Both the position numbers and the translations under genes were made by a program. Positions 1 to 12,900 of a stretch of DNA of 64,000 nucleotides are shown here, piece after piece. Source of the stretch: Adineta steineri (lineage: Eukaryota > Rotifera > Eurotatoria > Adinetida > Adinetidae). The stretch is from assembly GCA_905250115.1 (NCBI GenBank), contig CAJNOI010000134.1, positions 178,525-242,524 of the forward strand, written 5' to 3'. Below the pieces are notes generated by a model that was given only the letters and a program-made list of their open reading frames with translations, searched no databases and had not been told where the DNA came from. Numbering within the stretch: the stretch's first letter is position 1; every line of letters starts with the position of its first letter.

Positions 1-1
1 C

Positions 2-124
2 AGTGTAAATGTCAGAATGAAGAACTTGTTTGAAACTGAGCAAATTGATGAACAATTCTTTGCTCCAAATAGTTCCTATTCTTTTGATGATGTGATAGTC
101 GTACCTGCAATAGATTTGAAATGA
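2..124 (+). CDS. possible 3' end of a gene cut by the window edge
   Basis: An open frame enters at base 2 and runs 40 codons to a TGA at 122-124. It ends in an acidic and hydrophobic tail (SFDDVIVVPAIDLK). An AATAAA motif lies about 135 bases downstream near 258. Without the upstream sequence no family can be named. The frame could be chance in AT-rich DNA, so this is only a candidate terminal exon. Confidence 0.3.
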   Translation, partial: SVNVRMKNLFETEQIDEQFFAPNSSYSFDDVIVVPAIDLK

Positions 125-624
125 TGATTTCGTTTTTGACACGATAAGTGAACAGATATGTGCAACATGTGACTGGAATTCTAAGACAAATACAACTGTC
201 GTGTTATCCATTAAAAAAACAATCAGAGAGAATCTGTTCATTTATTTAAAACAAAATAGATGAATAAAATCATCTACCTAAGTACCATGGTCTTCTTCCG
301 TGGCATTATCTTTGCCACTGTCATATACCAAAATAAAAGATGGACGATTAGCCTAGCTAAACATTCAAGCTAATGATTGACAAAGACAAACATATGATTT
401 TCTTTCTTTTTTAATAATATAATAATAAATTTTTGTTTTCTTCTGCAATAAAAGTATCCATTTAAGACTTCGATTGAGAGTCAGGACTCCAGTGAAGAAA
501 TTATTTAGATAGGACGTCCTCGATGGGAAAAATCAGGACGCTGTATAGCATGTTGCTGTATCGAACTGTATATGAGTTTACAAAAAATTGGAGAAAAAAC
601 CACTTTTCAGTCTTAGATACTTTC

Positions 625-672
625 GTGAGGGATGGATATGGGTGATATAAATCGAATACACTCACACCCTCA
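625..672. repeat. telomere-like short hairpin
   Basis: A left arm GTGAGGGATGGATATGGGTG is followed about 15 bases later by an inverted arm CTCACACCCTCAT. It belongs to the dispersed GGGTGTGGG-type hairpin family found about ten times in this window. Confidence 0.55.
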
Positions 673-2290
673 TTTCGAACTTTTTTCTGGAAATTCTTGA
701 AATTATTTTTTAAAAAATGAATTAAAGACTTAGTTCAGTATAAAACTACGTTTATAGTTATTATCAATATTGATCATTTTAGTTTATTTATAAAACCTTT
801 ATAAAACAATGAATAAGCTTTATTTTTTGTAAATCTATTAATGATAGTACAATTCAATAAATCTTCTATACAAAATTACTTTATCAAATTTAAAAAATAT
901 CTATATATAACATTATTAGCAATAGAGATAATATAAACAAAAAATATTTGTACGACCTGATGTGAAGAAAAGAGTACTCAAATATAAATTTTTATGTTTA
1001 TATTACCATTATTATACGAATTACTTTTCACAGTTATGTCATGGTACACTTGAAATTATTTCGATATGAAAAAAGCTTTAATTAGTGCAAATAATTTTTT
1101 TTATATTTTCTTTTGAAATTATTATTTAAACTAATATGCATTGTTTTCCTTATACTAAAATATAGGTTTAGTTGCAGTTATTGTCATTATTTAAATTTAA
1201 AGAGAATATAATAAGATATATTAGATATGTACTGTATTAAATAAGAGTTTTACACTTTAATTATTAAATGAAATGATGTAATCAAATATTTATAGAAATA
1301 AATAAATTAGAAACAAATATGTTCAGTTCTTATTCAATTTTCTCAACTGTCTATATATCTGTTTATTGAATTAATTGAAAAGTCTATATCTAACTGTCAA
1401 GAGTAGTTGTCTCAATATTCAGCATGTAGTAATAAATAATTTCGATAAATGTTTTATTATAATACTGATCAAACTTTGATAATGGTGTAGTGATTCATTT
1501 AAACCTAAACTAACAAAATATATGACTAAATTCTATATGCAGAAAAATTACATTATTCATGAAATATGATTTTTATAGAATATAATTATATGTGCAAATT
1601 GATGTTAGATGTATTCACATATTCAATTGTACAATATAAAAATAGTTAATCCTAACATTTTATTTTGAGCGTATACTAGTTTATTAATGATAATTCTGCT
1701 AATTAAATACTTTGTCAAACAGTTTGCATATGACTTTATTTATCGAAATAATAACACAACCGTTGAGACTATAGCTATCATATAGTAACTATATGACAGA
1801 TAAACAGATATATCTAAATTTCCATTTCTAATCTTATCATCTAGGGTATATGTATATTTTAATGATAATAACGAATTTTTTAAATAATTTCTGTTAAATC
1901 AAGAACAGCACGTCCACATATAAATATTTTTTCTCTTATCATACTTCATATTCATTCCATCACATATGATCACTACTTTTTCTAGGTTCCAAATACTTAT
2001 TGTGTCTGTTTTAGAAGCAGATATTATATACGAAGTAAGTTGATTTTATTTAAAGAATAACGAAGAAAAAATAATAATTAAAAGTAAAATTCTTGAACAA
2101 TTTGTTATTTTGTTTTATTATAGGAGAAGACCACCGGTAGAGAACATTACCAGCAAAGAAAAAAAGTACAACAAACAAAAAAAAAGTAATATGAATAAAA
2201 AAGAAGAACTAAACAAAAATTGGTGTTGTTTCACGTTTTGGTGCTACAACAAAAAACAAGCTTATATTTTACAAGAAAAAATAACTTTTT

Positions 2291-2350
2291 GAGGGTGGAT
2301 GCGATTGATAGACCGAAACTCACAATCACACCCGCACCCACCACCCGGAT
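2291..2350. repeat. telomere-like short hairpin (imperfect)
   Basis: A G-rich left arm starting GAGGGTGGATGCG is opposed by a C-rich right arm CACACCCGCACCCACCACCC. Pairing is imperfect but the composition matches the other hairpins. Confidence 0.5.
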
Positions 2351-2380
2351 GTATAAAAAAATAACAAATCTTATGCTTAC

Positions 2381-2578
2381 TTCGTTTATTCGCCATCTTT
2401 TTCGCGTTCACCTCGCCACTCTTTGTGCGTATCGAGCACGTCGCCCATTTTCATATTCACAACATCACCACGTTGCTGACGTTCACTATCCGTCGTTGCT
2501 GCACGAACAGCTATTTGACTTTAAGCCAATTCTGCTTCTACTATTCTTGCTTCTTTCGCAAACTCTTCTTTCTAAAAG
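2381..2578 (-). pseudogene. exon-like fragment with one in-frame stop
   Basis: Read on the minus strand after a possible acceptor (CTTTTAG, near 2574), one frame encodes a charged, helix-like stretch (KEEFAKEARIVEAELA, then one TAA, then SQIAVRAATTDSERQQRGDV and onward) before a final stop near 2381. The base composition is clearly less AT-rich than the flanks, which suggests a former coding exon. I cannot assign a family. It may belong to the transposase relic further along the minus strand or be an unrelated gene fragment. Confidence 0.35.
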
Positions 2579-3039
2579 ATTCACATAATTGTAAATCGTG
2601 AAAAGTTTAGTTTTATCTGAAAAAAAAGCTAAACTGATTAAAAAGTGTGGGTTTAACAAATACTCACGAATAATGTACACCATTTAATCTTTAACCATCA
2701 GTATATATACACGTATTCGTTTTATCTCGTTCTCCTCCTTTTTGTTATTTCATTCAGTCATTCCTTTCTTTCTCAAATTTTCACATAGCGAATTTTTCTT
2801 ATATTTTTGTAATAGGTATCAGATGATCTAGACATTAAAAATACATATGAATAATAAAATTAATCTAACGTAAAAAAGAGTGTGTTGATCGGTTATGAGA
2901 TGATAAGCACCCATACACATATATTGCATTTTTTATCTTTCTAATTAAAATTAAATAAATTTCTATTCAATACAGCTTATCTCAATTATCTTATCGAACT
3001 TCTTTATTCACTATAAATTAAATCAAATAAATAACTTAC

Positions 3040-4557
3040 GAATACTCCGGAATATAAACCATGAAGTGAATCAAACCAGAAATTCTTTCCATCTCAAAAT
3101 GAGTTAGTTCACTTAGTACACAAAGACTTGCATGTCCACATGCTCTATCTTTCGATGGATCTTTTGCCGTATAACCCTAAATAAATCGTGTGAAAAAAAT
3201 AAATAAAAGAGTAGATAGAGATTCCTTACTCTATCTAAAATTTGCATAAAACGATCATAAGTGGAATTGTTTTATTTAAAGTAAGACATTGTGTGCCAAA
3301 CAAATTAGTTACGTCGATACCTATCATGCGAGGCTAAAAAAAGATGGAAAATATACAAACTGAAAAATAAAATGAGTCTCACTCGGAATGCAGCCCCATC
3401 AACTACTAAGAAAGCTCGTAAAATCTTTTATATTCATCATGAGACATTGTGCCGGCTTGTCACAAATTGCTGCTATAGGGAATGCATGAAAATATGCATA
3501 GATGTTTCTATAACTTTTGCCAGCAGTTGGTAGTAAAACATCAAAACCGATCATTTCAAGCAGTTTCAACTCATTCATTATATCCTTTTCGATAATTGCA
3601 TATTCTTCTTTCTTAGGTTTTTCGTCTTCGGTTGATATAGAACAAATCAACATATTGTTAATTTCAAAACGTTTCGTACGAGGTAATTCATTAATACAAG
3701 CACATGTAATCCAAAGAGAGCGACATATTCTTTTGATTGGTGCACCGTCGTTGTGTAATGTGAGAGTAATTGAATTTCTCTCAGGATGTATTTGTTTTTC
3801 TTTTATCAATTATCTGTTTGTGAGAAGTAGCGGATTCACAACTACTTGAATTACATTTAAAAGCATTCGAGCATTTATTACCACATGATGGACAAATAAA
3901 TGTATAATCGCCGTCAAGTAAAGTAGGATTTTTGTTTTTAAACAAGGCATCACTTCACGAAAACCTTTAGGCATGTTTGGTATATCAAATCTGTTTAATA
4001 TTCGACAAATATCTTTTGCTATTGCTTTATTAAGACAATGTCTTTTCCAAGTAAAAAGTAGCATCACTGAAAGTTCAGTAGCATTAGGTAATCTTTCATT
4101 GTAAAATTCACTATGAAATACATTGCACAGAAATTCAGGAATTTCTCCTGTATCAGCATCATTAGTAGACAAAATATTATCACTGTTTTCAAATAAATAT
4201 TCATCGGCTGTTGAACTTAAAATCGAATCTAATGCTATATTATATTTGTCTTGTCTTCTTGTTATTGTTGGAGTATCTGAGAAAATCATCTGCTGTTCTG
4301 AATTGAATGAGCTTCACTGCTTCTAAAAAACTCCAATAATACAGAAAGAAAAAAGAAGAAATAATAGAAAATACCTACAGTCCATTGCTATCATCATCTT
4401 TTGTCGTCATTTTTGTTATATCTAAACGTTTCTTTTTCCGAATACGGGGTCGATAACGACTGAATCTAGATTTTTGATTCATTAACATCTCTATTTCTTC
4501 ATCATCTTCGTCACTCATCTGAAAGTAAATTTTTCTTCCATATCTCCTTAAATACAA
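3040..4557 (-). pseudogene. broken CACTA/EnSpm-like (Tnp2-type) transposase gene
   Basis: The minus strand carries pieces resembling the domesticable 'transposase domain' proteins of animals. An acidic/basic N-terminus (MSDEDDEEIEML) lies at 4513-4378. A helical segment follows at 4289-3950. A zinc-ribbon frame (FICPSCGNKC.. CNSSSCES) sits near 3900-3840, then the motif LTLHNDGAPIKR..SLW..CACINELP, then a segment ending near PAQCLMMNIKDF. A further exon at about 3176-3041 (GYTAKDPSKDRACGHASLCV onward) sits between good AG and GTAAGT sites. The reading frame is broken by an in-frame TAA at 3810-3812, a frame change near 3955, a second change before 3790, and a TGA at the place where a cysteine is expected. 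Introns persist, so it was a spliced gene. Family assignment rests on the DGAP..W..ELP pattern and the zinc ribbon, from memory of the family. Confidence 0.6.
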
Positions 4558-5540
4558 AATTAAAAATGCAATTCATTTGTGCATGTATATAATGTTTTGG
4601 TTTGAAAAAGATAAAGAAAAAAGTATGACATCCTAATAAAGTGCAAAAGAAAAAACGTATTGGTTTCGCTTAGAAATAGAAATAATAACAACGATTAGAA
4701 ATGAAATATTAACGATGAGAAAAAAATCGACGATTGAATACTTCATATGAATAGTTTTAACAATAAAAATAATTAAAAGCTTAAAATTTAAAATAATAGA
4801 AGAATAATTTTATCCTTCATCATTACTTAAATAGTCAATCAAGCTATTATTTAACGGACGTATTTGTAAACCATTAGTATGGGTGTGAGATAAAAAAGCG
4901 AGTCTCACCCATACTAACCCACACCCTTCGCGTGTTAGTTCCAGTTCTCAATGGCTTCAGAATATGGGTTTTTACCAAGATCAGATCATAGATTCAGACG
5001 AGGATTGGTTAAGGGTCTAGCGATACACTAGATCCAGTGATATGATTTGCTAAAAGGTTGAGTTTCTGTCTGTACTAATTGTATGCGTTGACATCAAGAT
5101 ATGAATGGCGATTCGTTGATAATTTGTGCATGCGTTTGGTTCATTGATTCGGATGGAGTTACTGTTGGTGTATTTGCGAAAGATAAATGCTTTTGTGCCA
5201 CTTTGTCTTCACTCATATCAACATTCTCACACTACCTACACGCACCTTCAAATTCGCCGAATATTCATATGCAAATCTCTGTCACCGAAATAAGTTGGCA
5301 ATTTATGTTTGTAAAATTCTTTCCAACGAAGAAAAAGATGAGTAACAATTGATAGTTTTATCAGTCAACATTCATGACTTTTGTCCTCAGAACATAACAG
5401 CGTTATCTTATAACGTCTTTTATAATGTGAATCGGCGAGATTTTACCAAGTGCAAAGTGTAGTCAAAATAAATAGAATATTCTATCTTACTCATCTGACT
5501 TTAACTAAAGATAATTTTTTTTCGACGAAAACGACAGAAA
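4558..5540. other. intergenic DNA with one hairpin
   Basis: Contains the hairpin at 4874-4935. A short minus-strand frame near 5220-5100 (start MSEDKVAQKHLSFANTP) is too weak to call. A plus-strand frame of 83 codons at 5101-5352 has no recognisable domain. Confidence 0.45.
4874..4935. repeat. telomere-like short hairpin
   Basis: TTAGTATGGGTGTGAGA is followed after about 10 bases by the inverse TCTCACCCATACTAA (a two-base gap in the pairing), then CCCACACCC. It is one of the cleanest stem-loops of the family. Confidence 0.65.
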
Positions 5541-5544
5541 ATAG

Positions 5545-5552
5545 TATAAAAG
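5545..5552 (+). promoter_or_regulatory. TATA box of the MACPF gene
   Basis: TATAAAAG lies 51 bases upstream of the ATG at 5596. This is a suitable distance for a core promoter with a short 5' leader. Inferred from sequence only. Confidence 0.5.
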
Positions 5553-5595
5553 CCTCAATTGAATTCGCATAAAACATGAGAATTTAAGTTTCACA

Positions 5596-7600
5596 ATGAA
5601 TTGTCGAATTTTAGTTTTTACTTTATTCAGTCTCTTTCAAGCTCATGTTGGTGAAGTCGAAAGTCTTAAAGTTGATATTTATCCAGGTTATGGTTGGGAT
5701 AATTTACGATATCTCGACATGAATCCAATTTATGATGTATCAAATTTGAATGATTCGTGGATATTTCAATCTTGTATTGAACTTATTCCAATTCGTCAAA
5801 ATAAACTGTCATTAGGCTCTGAAGTTATTGATGTATTTGATTCTCGAACTCATGATTATTCGTCAAATACAATGATCAGTGCTAAAGGTGGTTATCTTAC
5901 ATTTCGGATTGGTGGTTCTTATTCATATGAATACCAAAATGTTAAAAGACAACAAGGTGAAGAACAAACAATAACTCTACGAAATCAAATTGAATATCTT
6001 ATGGTTGATGTTTTACTTAAACCATCATGTCCATTGAATCCACAAGTGAAAAATGATCTTATTGAAATCGCTGGATATATAGAAAATGAAGAAACAGCAA
6101 TGGCTACATATGCCGCACAACTCTTTGTTAAAAATTATGGAACACATTTTACCAATCGAATACATTTAGGTGGTTCTCTTATTGAAGAAGATTTTATACT
6201 TCATGATAACTTCCAATCAAATGAAGAAACAAGACGCAGTTATCGTGCAACAGCCGAAGCATCCTTTATGAATACATTTAGCATATCGGGAAAATTTTCT
6301 ACTAGTTCAACAACTATTGATAATAGTACAGAAGGTTTCAAAAAGATGATCACAAGGAAAATAGTTCATACTAGAGGTGGAGTTGTATCTTTATTAGAAA
6401 ATTCAATGAACACTTGGCAAACATCAGTTGAAGCTAATCCAGTTATTATTCGACGTGCTGTAGAAAATATAACATTTTTTATTGATTCACACAAAATTCC
6501 TGAACTATCTGAGGTTGCTTTGATGCGTGTTATTGAAAAAATTGATCAAGCAGTTGAAACATATATTCAAATGAATGTTTATAGTGGATGTATGAATCGA
6601 AGTTCACCATCTTTCACTTGGATTGCTAATGTTGATGATGATTCTTGTTTACCAGCTGGAATTAATTCACAATTTGGAGGATTTATTCGTACTTGTACTG
6701 AAAATAGTCGTTTACCACAGTAAGTCATTCATATTCAAATTATTATTTTCTCATTTCTTTTGTTTTTTTATTAAATTTAGAAAATGCAGTGAATATAAGA
6801 TGAACAATTTTTATACTCAAACAGAAGAATGTCCATTAGGTTTCGATAAATATCTTCTTCATCAATCAACTCAAAGTGAAACTGTATATAGACGTGAATG
6901 TAGATCTTGTAAATTTCATACAAGACGTTGTTGTGATGATATTCCTGATGGTGTTGGTCAACGCGAAATCAAATTATATGTTTGTAATAGTAAAACGAAG
7001 TTACGTGATTCATCATCGGGACTCTTATCGGTTTCGAATAGATATGTTTATGGTGGTTCATTTACATCAGTAAGAGTCAATCCAATTACTGGAACTTATA
7101 AATGTCCAAATGATCAGTTTAAAATGGTTCAAGTAACTTCTGATTTAAAAATATGTTTAGCGGATCAAGTAATAGATACAAGTAATTTACCTCATTATGG
7201 TGGCATGTTCTCATGTTCTCAAGGAAATGTTTTACTACCTTCCGTTGAAAAAGAATGTGCAGAAGGTTATAGCTCATATGTCATGAGTGCCATTGAAGAT
7301 AGTTGTCTTTTATATGTATGTTTAAAATTTGAAAAATCTCCAGAAGTTCAACAATTACCATCAGTTGTTTTACCACCATTTTTTTCCATTTCGTTAAAAA
7401 ACCAAAGCAAACCAGTCGTCAATTTAACAAATATGCCAGATTCATATATTTCTACAACAACAACTACTACTCCATCTACAACGAAAGTTGATAATAAAAT
7501 ATTGGGTATTTCTATCGCAAGTTTGTTGGTTACAATGCTTATCGCTATTGCTTTCATTATTTTTCTTGTACGAACTAAAAGACGTTATGGTGCTTATTAG
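5596..7600 (+). CDS. MPEG1 / perforin-2-like MACPF membrane protein
   Basis: Two exons (5596-6719 and 6781-7600; intron of 61 bases with GTAAGT and TTTAG) give 647 residues. A signal peptide covers about residues 1-20. A MACPF domain follows, with its signature YGTHF at about 181-185 and a following GGS, and flanking helix-cluster regions. A cysteine-rich region (ECRSCKFHTRRCC and several more pairs) and a domain like the P2 domain of perforin-2 come next. There is a threonine-rich stalk (residues 600-612), a single TM helix at about 615-637 and a short basic tail (RTKRRYGAY). The order MACPF, Cys-rich/P2, TM, basic tail is that of macrophage-expressed gene 1, an endolysosomal pore-former that kills engulfed bacteria. 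A TATA box sits at 5545 and an AATAAA at 7652. No lesions are seen. The function is inferred from the family. Confidence 0.85.
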
Positions 7601-7767
7601 ACATATAGTCACTTAATCAAAACACAATCTTGTATTCATTAAATTTTCATAAATAAATATCTTTAAACCAGATACACTATGTGTGTGAGGATTCAGAAGA
7701 TAAGATAAAAAAAGAAAGAGAATTCAAATGATTTAATCAAACAAAATGAATAATATTTTTTACTTTG

Positions 7768-7918
7768 GTCTTGAGGGTGTGGGTGTGGATTTGAGTGTGG
7801 GTGAGGATATGGATGTGGGTGTGAAAGTGTGGGTATGGGTTTGGGTGCAATAAATAAGATACACCCACGCACATACACAAATTCACATTTAGACACATCC
7901 ATATTCACACTCATCCTT
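7768..7918. repeat. long telomere-like hairpin
   Basis: This is the longest member of the family. About 80 bases of degenerate GGGTGTGG / GTGTGGGT units, starting TCTTGAGGGTGTGGG, are followed by about 60 bases of the complementary CACCCA / CACATCC type. The strand switches near 7855. Confidence 0.65.
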
Positions 7919-8885
7919 CGGAAAAGCGATACGAAAAGTCATTCGCTTAGTCTCTTATACCGTATGACGATCGTATTCTCGGAATTAGATAGGATTAATT
8001 CCGGGCCGCAACTGATTTCGTAATATTCAACATTTTGGAATAGGATGACTGCTCCTACATCCTCACGTTTACTCACTTCTATACCCTCCAGATGGATCCT
8101 TGAGACTCTTTAGGATCTACCGAAATTCATAGGATCCGCTTTTTTCCCTGAATAGACAAAAAATTTATCTTGGAAGAAAACTTCATTTTCTTACTCTTTT
8201 ATTATCTATGATTTATAAAACCAAGCACGAGTATGAATGAAACTATTATCTTATTCAGAAAATTATTTATCCAGTACAGATGTTTTTCACAAAAATGAAC
8301 TGTCCACAGTGAACATCATTCATCATCAATGATAAACCCAAGAATTTTATTTTATTTAACAGAAAAATGTACAAAAAGACATTGATCAATATCTTTTATG
8401 TTTTAATAACATAGATTTAATAAAGATGAACATTTTCTGTTAAAAAAACAAGTTTTGGTATATTATACAAAAAGGAGAAAAAAATAAGTATTCTGAGTGA
8501 AGTATACAAAAACAAATCAAAAAGAAATTGAATACAATATAAAATCATATATAGACAGGTGTCTGAGAAGGATGAGAGATGAGAAAAAAAGTTGTTGATG
8601 GTTTGATGATGATGAATATAATTCATATGCGCATAAGCCAATAACGTACTTATGTCATGCACAAGAAATTCTCATGCGCAATTGATGACGTGCTTTTATA
8701 TGTGTAGATAAATAATATATAAATGATCGATGAAAGAAAATTTATTTTGAAGAGGCATTACAATAACACGCCCATTAAATTAACCATCAATCATATTTTG
8801 TTTTTTTTATTTCTTTAAGATTGGCTTCCATTTTCGAGTGACTTCATATGAATATAGAAGAAAATCGACCGAACTAAAAACTCTT

Positions 8886-8966
8886 CAAGGGTGGGTGTGA
8901 ACGTAGATCTGAATATCTGGTATACATGAAAATCATATTAACAACCACACCCACACCCACTCTTTA
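8886..8966. repeat. telomere-like short hairpin
   Basis: CAAGGGTGGGTGTGA on the left is matched by CACACCCACACCCACT on the right, with about 45 bases of loop. Confidence 0.65.
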
Positions 8967-9918
8967 AAATCAAAGAATTTATAAATAAAATAAAATAAAT
9001 GTATAACTCTTAAAATATTCTCGAAATATTTTCATCATAAACTAATCAATTGTAATAAAAAAATCTTTATTTTCTCTTCTCTAGTAATAAGAAATAAAAT
9101 GAATGAGAAATACATAACAGCATTTCTTATTCAAAAAATATCAATCAACTTCAAAGATTTTATGATAAAAAGAAAAATATTAATTCAATTGAAATTAACA
9201 ATTTTCTAAAAGCATACTGAAAGATGAATTAAAAGTTTCTCTCAAAACAAAATGAGATGCACGAGTACGAATGAGATAGTATCTTGGAGCTTGATGAAAA
9301 AGAATATAGAAAAACATGAATTCGCTCAAAAATCGTAGAAGTAATGAGATAATGAGTACCAATTCCAGTAATTCTCAGAACTAAGACATGCTCATGTAGT
9401 CTTTGTTGAGCGGCATAAAAGTTCAAAATATGATTTATAATTTTATCTAAATCATGCTTGTACTTTTTTTTCTATATGTTAAACACCTACGTGTATATTC
9501 TTTACTTATTCTAATCTTGTATGATTGATGAATCTGGAAGCAAAATCATGATTTTACTTTTCCTGACGTTATTAGAAATACTTTCATTTATTAAGTTTAA
9601 AATGAATAATAATCAAATAGACAAATATTTTTCTCTTATTTTATGCGTCTCCAACTTTGTTTTTCTTCATTTTGATTCTCAATCGACTCAAGTAAGTGTT
9701 TGATATCAAAAACTCTCACATCTTCATGCTATGATTCTCTAGATATTATATTGCCTTTAAATCTAAAATAGTGATATTTAATATAACAAAGTGATGAAAT
9801 AGCGAAGCAATGAGATATTGATTGACAATAGTAGCATTTTTTTCATGGAAGTTTTTATTTTATATTCAGAATAATCAAAAATCATCATTTACAAGTGATA
9901 TTTATTATACTATGTCAA

Positions 9919-12900
9919 ATGCCCTCTTTAAAAGAATACTTTCTGAATTTAAATTTATTTTTACCATCATCCAATTCTAATGAACAAGAAAATGATCAAC
10001 AACGTCGATGGAATATTATTGGTACGCGAATTTATATTGTACTTATTATACTCATTCTTTTTATTGTTGGTCTTATTTTACTATTACTTGAACAACGGGT
10101 GATGGTTACTATACCAAATCCAACAAAAGACCAGTTTGAAGATCTGCCTAACAATGCAAAATGTTCATGTTCTCATATTTCTATTCCATATGCGAAATTT
10201 TTGTCATTGAAAACAAATTTTCATCAAGTTTGTTTAAGTGATTTTATTACTCACCGATAACTAAATGCAATTGATTCGAAAACAAATACAACTTATTTTG
10301 CTTTTCAAGACTTTCGACGTTTTGGTAATGCTCAGTTTCAAGCACTTGCTGCTTATTGTCGTTTGTCAAAATCATATACTAATCAAAGTGTTTATGCCGT
10401 TTTACAAAATACATTACTAAGTCCACAAATCTTATCAAACACATCTCTGCAATCATACATCAATGCAGCAATTGAACAATTCAAACTAAAAACACCAAAT
10501 ACTTTTAATATTCAACTAAAATTAATCATCAATATGACAAACGCCAATGCATTAATACCTGGAGTACAAACTAGCATATATTTTGAACGTACTTACGGGA
10601 TACCTGAACCAAATATACACCTATACCCACAAAAGGATGGTTCTTATTGTGATTGCCTACAAAACGTTTGTAATCAAACAGAATCAGGTATTGTCAATCA
10701 ATTTGGAAGACAGCATATGCCTGAGACCATATATAATAATTTTACATGGTCTATACCAGGAATGTCAACAGGTTGTTTTCCAGGATTTACACTTCTACTG
10801 TCGACACTTGAATGTTTCTACAATCAAACATGTGTAGACAGACTTATTTCATATTTTCCAACAAGTGACAATTTCACCGCGATGATTATAAATAATGAAA
10901 GTTTATATAAACCAACATCAACTGTCCAATCAATAATTGATGATTTGATGATTGAAAATTGGACAATGAATATTTTTTATGATAAATATTATTCAGAATG
11001 TGCACCATCTTCATGTACTTATTTGAAAACATTTCGACGAGATTTTGTTCATGTCTTGAAAAAATTGATTAGTTTATTGTCTAGTTTGACATTATTATTG
11101 GGATTAATAATTCCGCTTGTTATTCAATTTATTATGAAACGACGCGAACGAACACCAGAACCACGAATTGGTTGTAAGTAGAAGTTACTATCAATGAGAA
11201 AGTAAAAAGTAACAAAATAGAAAAAGATGAAAAAGCGTAAGTCAAGCATAAAAAAAAGAGTTGATAATTTTAATTATGACAAGAGTTAAAAGAAATTGAT
11301 GTTGTACATTTTGATAAAATAAAATCATATTTTTTCTCTTCATATTTAGTCAAAAATCGTTTATATCAATTTAAAGAAACTATTCAAAAGAAATTAATTG
11401 AATTGAACATTTTCAAACATTCTTCTAATACAGACCGACAAATGAAATTTCAACGTTATGCAACACGATTGTATTTATTTTCTCTCATTGCTTCAATGAT
11501 AATTATAGCTACTTATGTATTTTTACAAAAATCAATTCAATCAAAAACGATTTCTTTTCCTACTGAATCGCAGTTTATTCAACTTCAACAAAAATATTCT
11601 CAATCACTTTCATGTCCATGCAGCTCAATATCAGTATCTTATTCAAATTTTACAACAATTCAACCACAATATCATCAATTATGTCAAAGTGATCTCATTT
11701 CCGCAGAATGGATTCATTACATCAAGGAAAGTTTTAGTCGAATGTTCGCACTTCAACATGATTATCGAAGAATATCTAGTGGTTATTTTCATATATTATC
11801 ACTATTTTGTGAACAAGCAAAAGACACCATTGTTAATGCACTTGAGATTTTTCTCAGAACGGAATACGTTAGTTCACAAGTTGTTGGACAAGAATCGTTT
11901 GAAAATGAAATAAATTCATCAATTGAAGCTTGGAAATTAACAACGACAAACACTTTTAAAAGAACTATTCAATTAATTCAACAAATTTATCAGGGAAATC
12001 AATTGATTAATGAGAAACAGACCGATACTTTTAAAGTAGATGGAAATTTAAAAGTATATCTAAACTCAAAAACAAAGCAAGGATGTGATTGTATTTTATC
12101 TTCATCCTGTTATTCTACTGTTGAACTTTATCGTACTATTAAAAATAATATATACTTATATGATCCATATCCAGTTTCGAATATTTTTTCTGGTTGTTTT
12201 CCAATTCAAGCATTATTTCAATCAACATTAGAATGTTTTTATAATCTATCATGTATGTTAATACTTAATGAATATATGGGTTCTCCAGTACCTTTCAATT
12301 TTTCTGCTCTTAATCAAACTTTAAATCAACCAAATGAAACAATCGAAATGATTATTAATCAATTAATGGTTGATAAATGGTTACCAGATGTTTCTTTTTC
12401 ATCATATTATGAAAAATGTTTACCATTATCATGTACATATCAATATAATGATCGAAATAATATTTTTATTAGTATTACAGTTATTATAAGTATTGTTGGT
12501 GGTTTATCACTCGCATTAAAACTTTTAATTATGATTAGTCTCAAATTTATTAATAAAATTTTTTCAAATAATTTTTTTCATTCAATTTCATTAAATGTGG
12601 TTAAACAAATCTTTATTTGTCATACTCAAAATCAAATTATTCATCGATTACATGTTATTTTAGTTATTGGAGTTCTGACTGCATTTTATATATTTTCTAC
12701 TTTTACTCCACGTGTAATTACTATTGAAACGAATAAACCTACATTAAAAATGTATGAAGATTTATATAAAGAATATAATGATACATTGGCATGTTCATGT
12801 TCACAATTATCAATGAAATATAAATCAATTTTAAATTTAACAACTCGTTTTCATGAAATATGTTCAAGCGGTTTTATTACAGATCGGTGGCGTTCATATT

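Larger units (their letters stand above)
125..2380. other. AT-rich intergenic DNA
   Basis: No convincing coding region on either strand. The stretch is simple AT-rich sequence apart from one telomere-like hairpin at 625-672. Confidence 0.6.
7601..9918. other. intergenic DNA with two hairpins
   Basis: Holds telomere-like hairpins at 7768-7918 and 8886-8966. Otherwise AT-rich with no supported gene. A 60-codon hydrophobic frame at 9521-9703 has no support beyond being open. Confidence 0.5.

Noticed and set aside
2110..2588. Two overlapping plus-strand frames
   Set aside because: Low-complexity lysine-rich or antisense to the exon-like minus-strand fragment; they overlap a telomere-like hairpin.
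5101..5352. 83-codon frame before the MACPF gene, and an antisense fragment starting MSEDKVAQ
   Set aside because: Neither shows a domain or splice context strong enough to support a gene; the two frames conflict on opposite strands.
9521..9703. Hydrophobic 60-codon frame upstream of the three-module gene
   Set aside because: No ATG context, splice or homology evidence linking it to the downstream gene.
11515..12035. Plus-strand frames in other phases within the three-module gene
   Set aside because: Shadows of the real frame, with no independent support.
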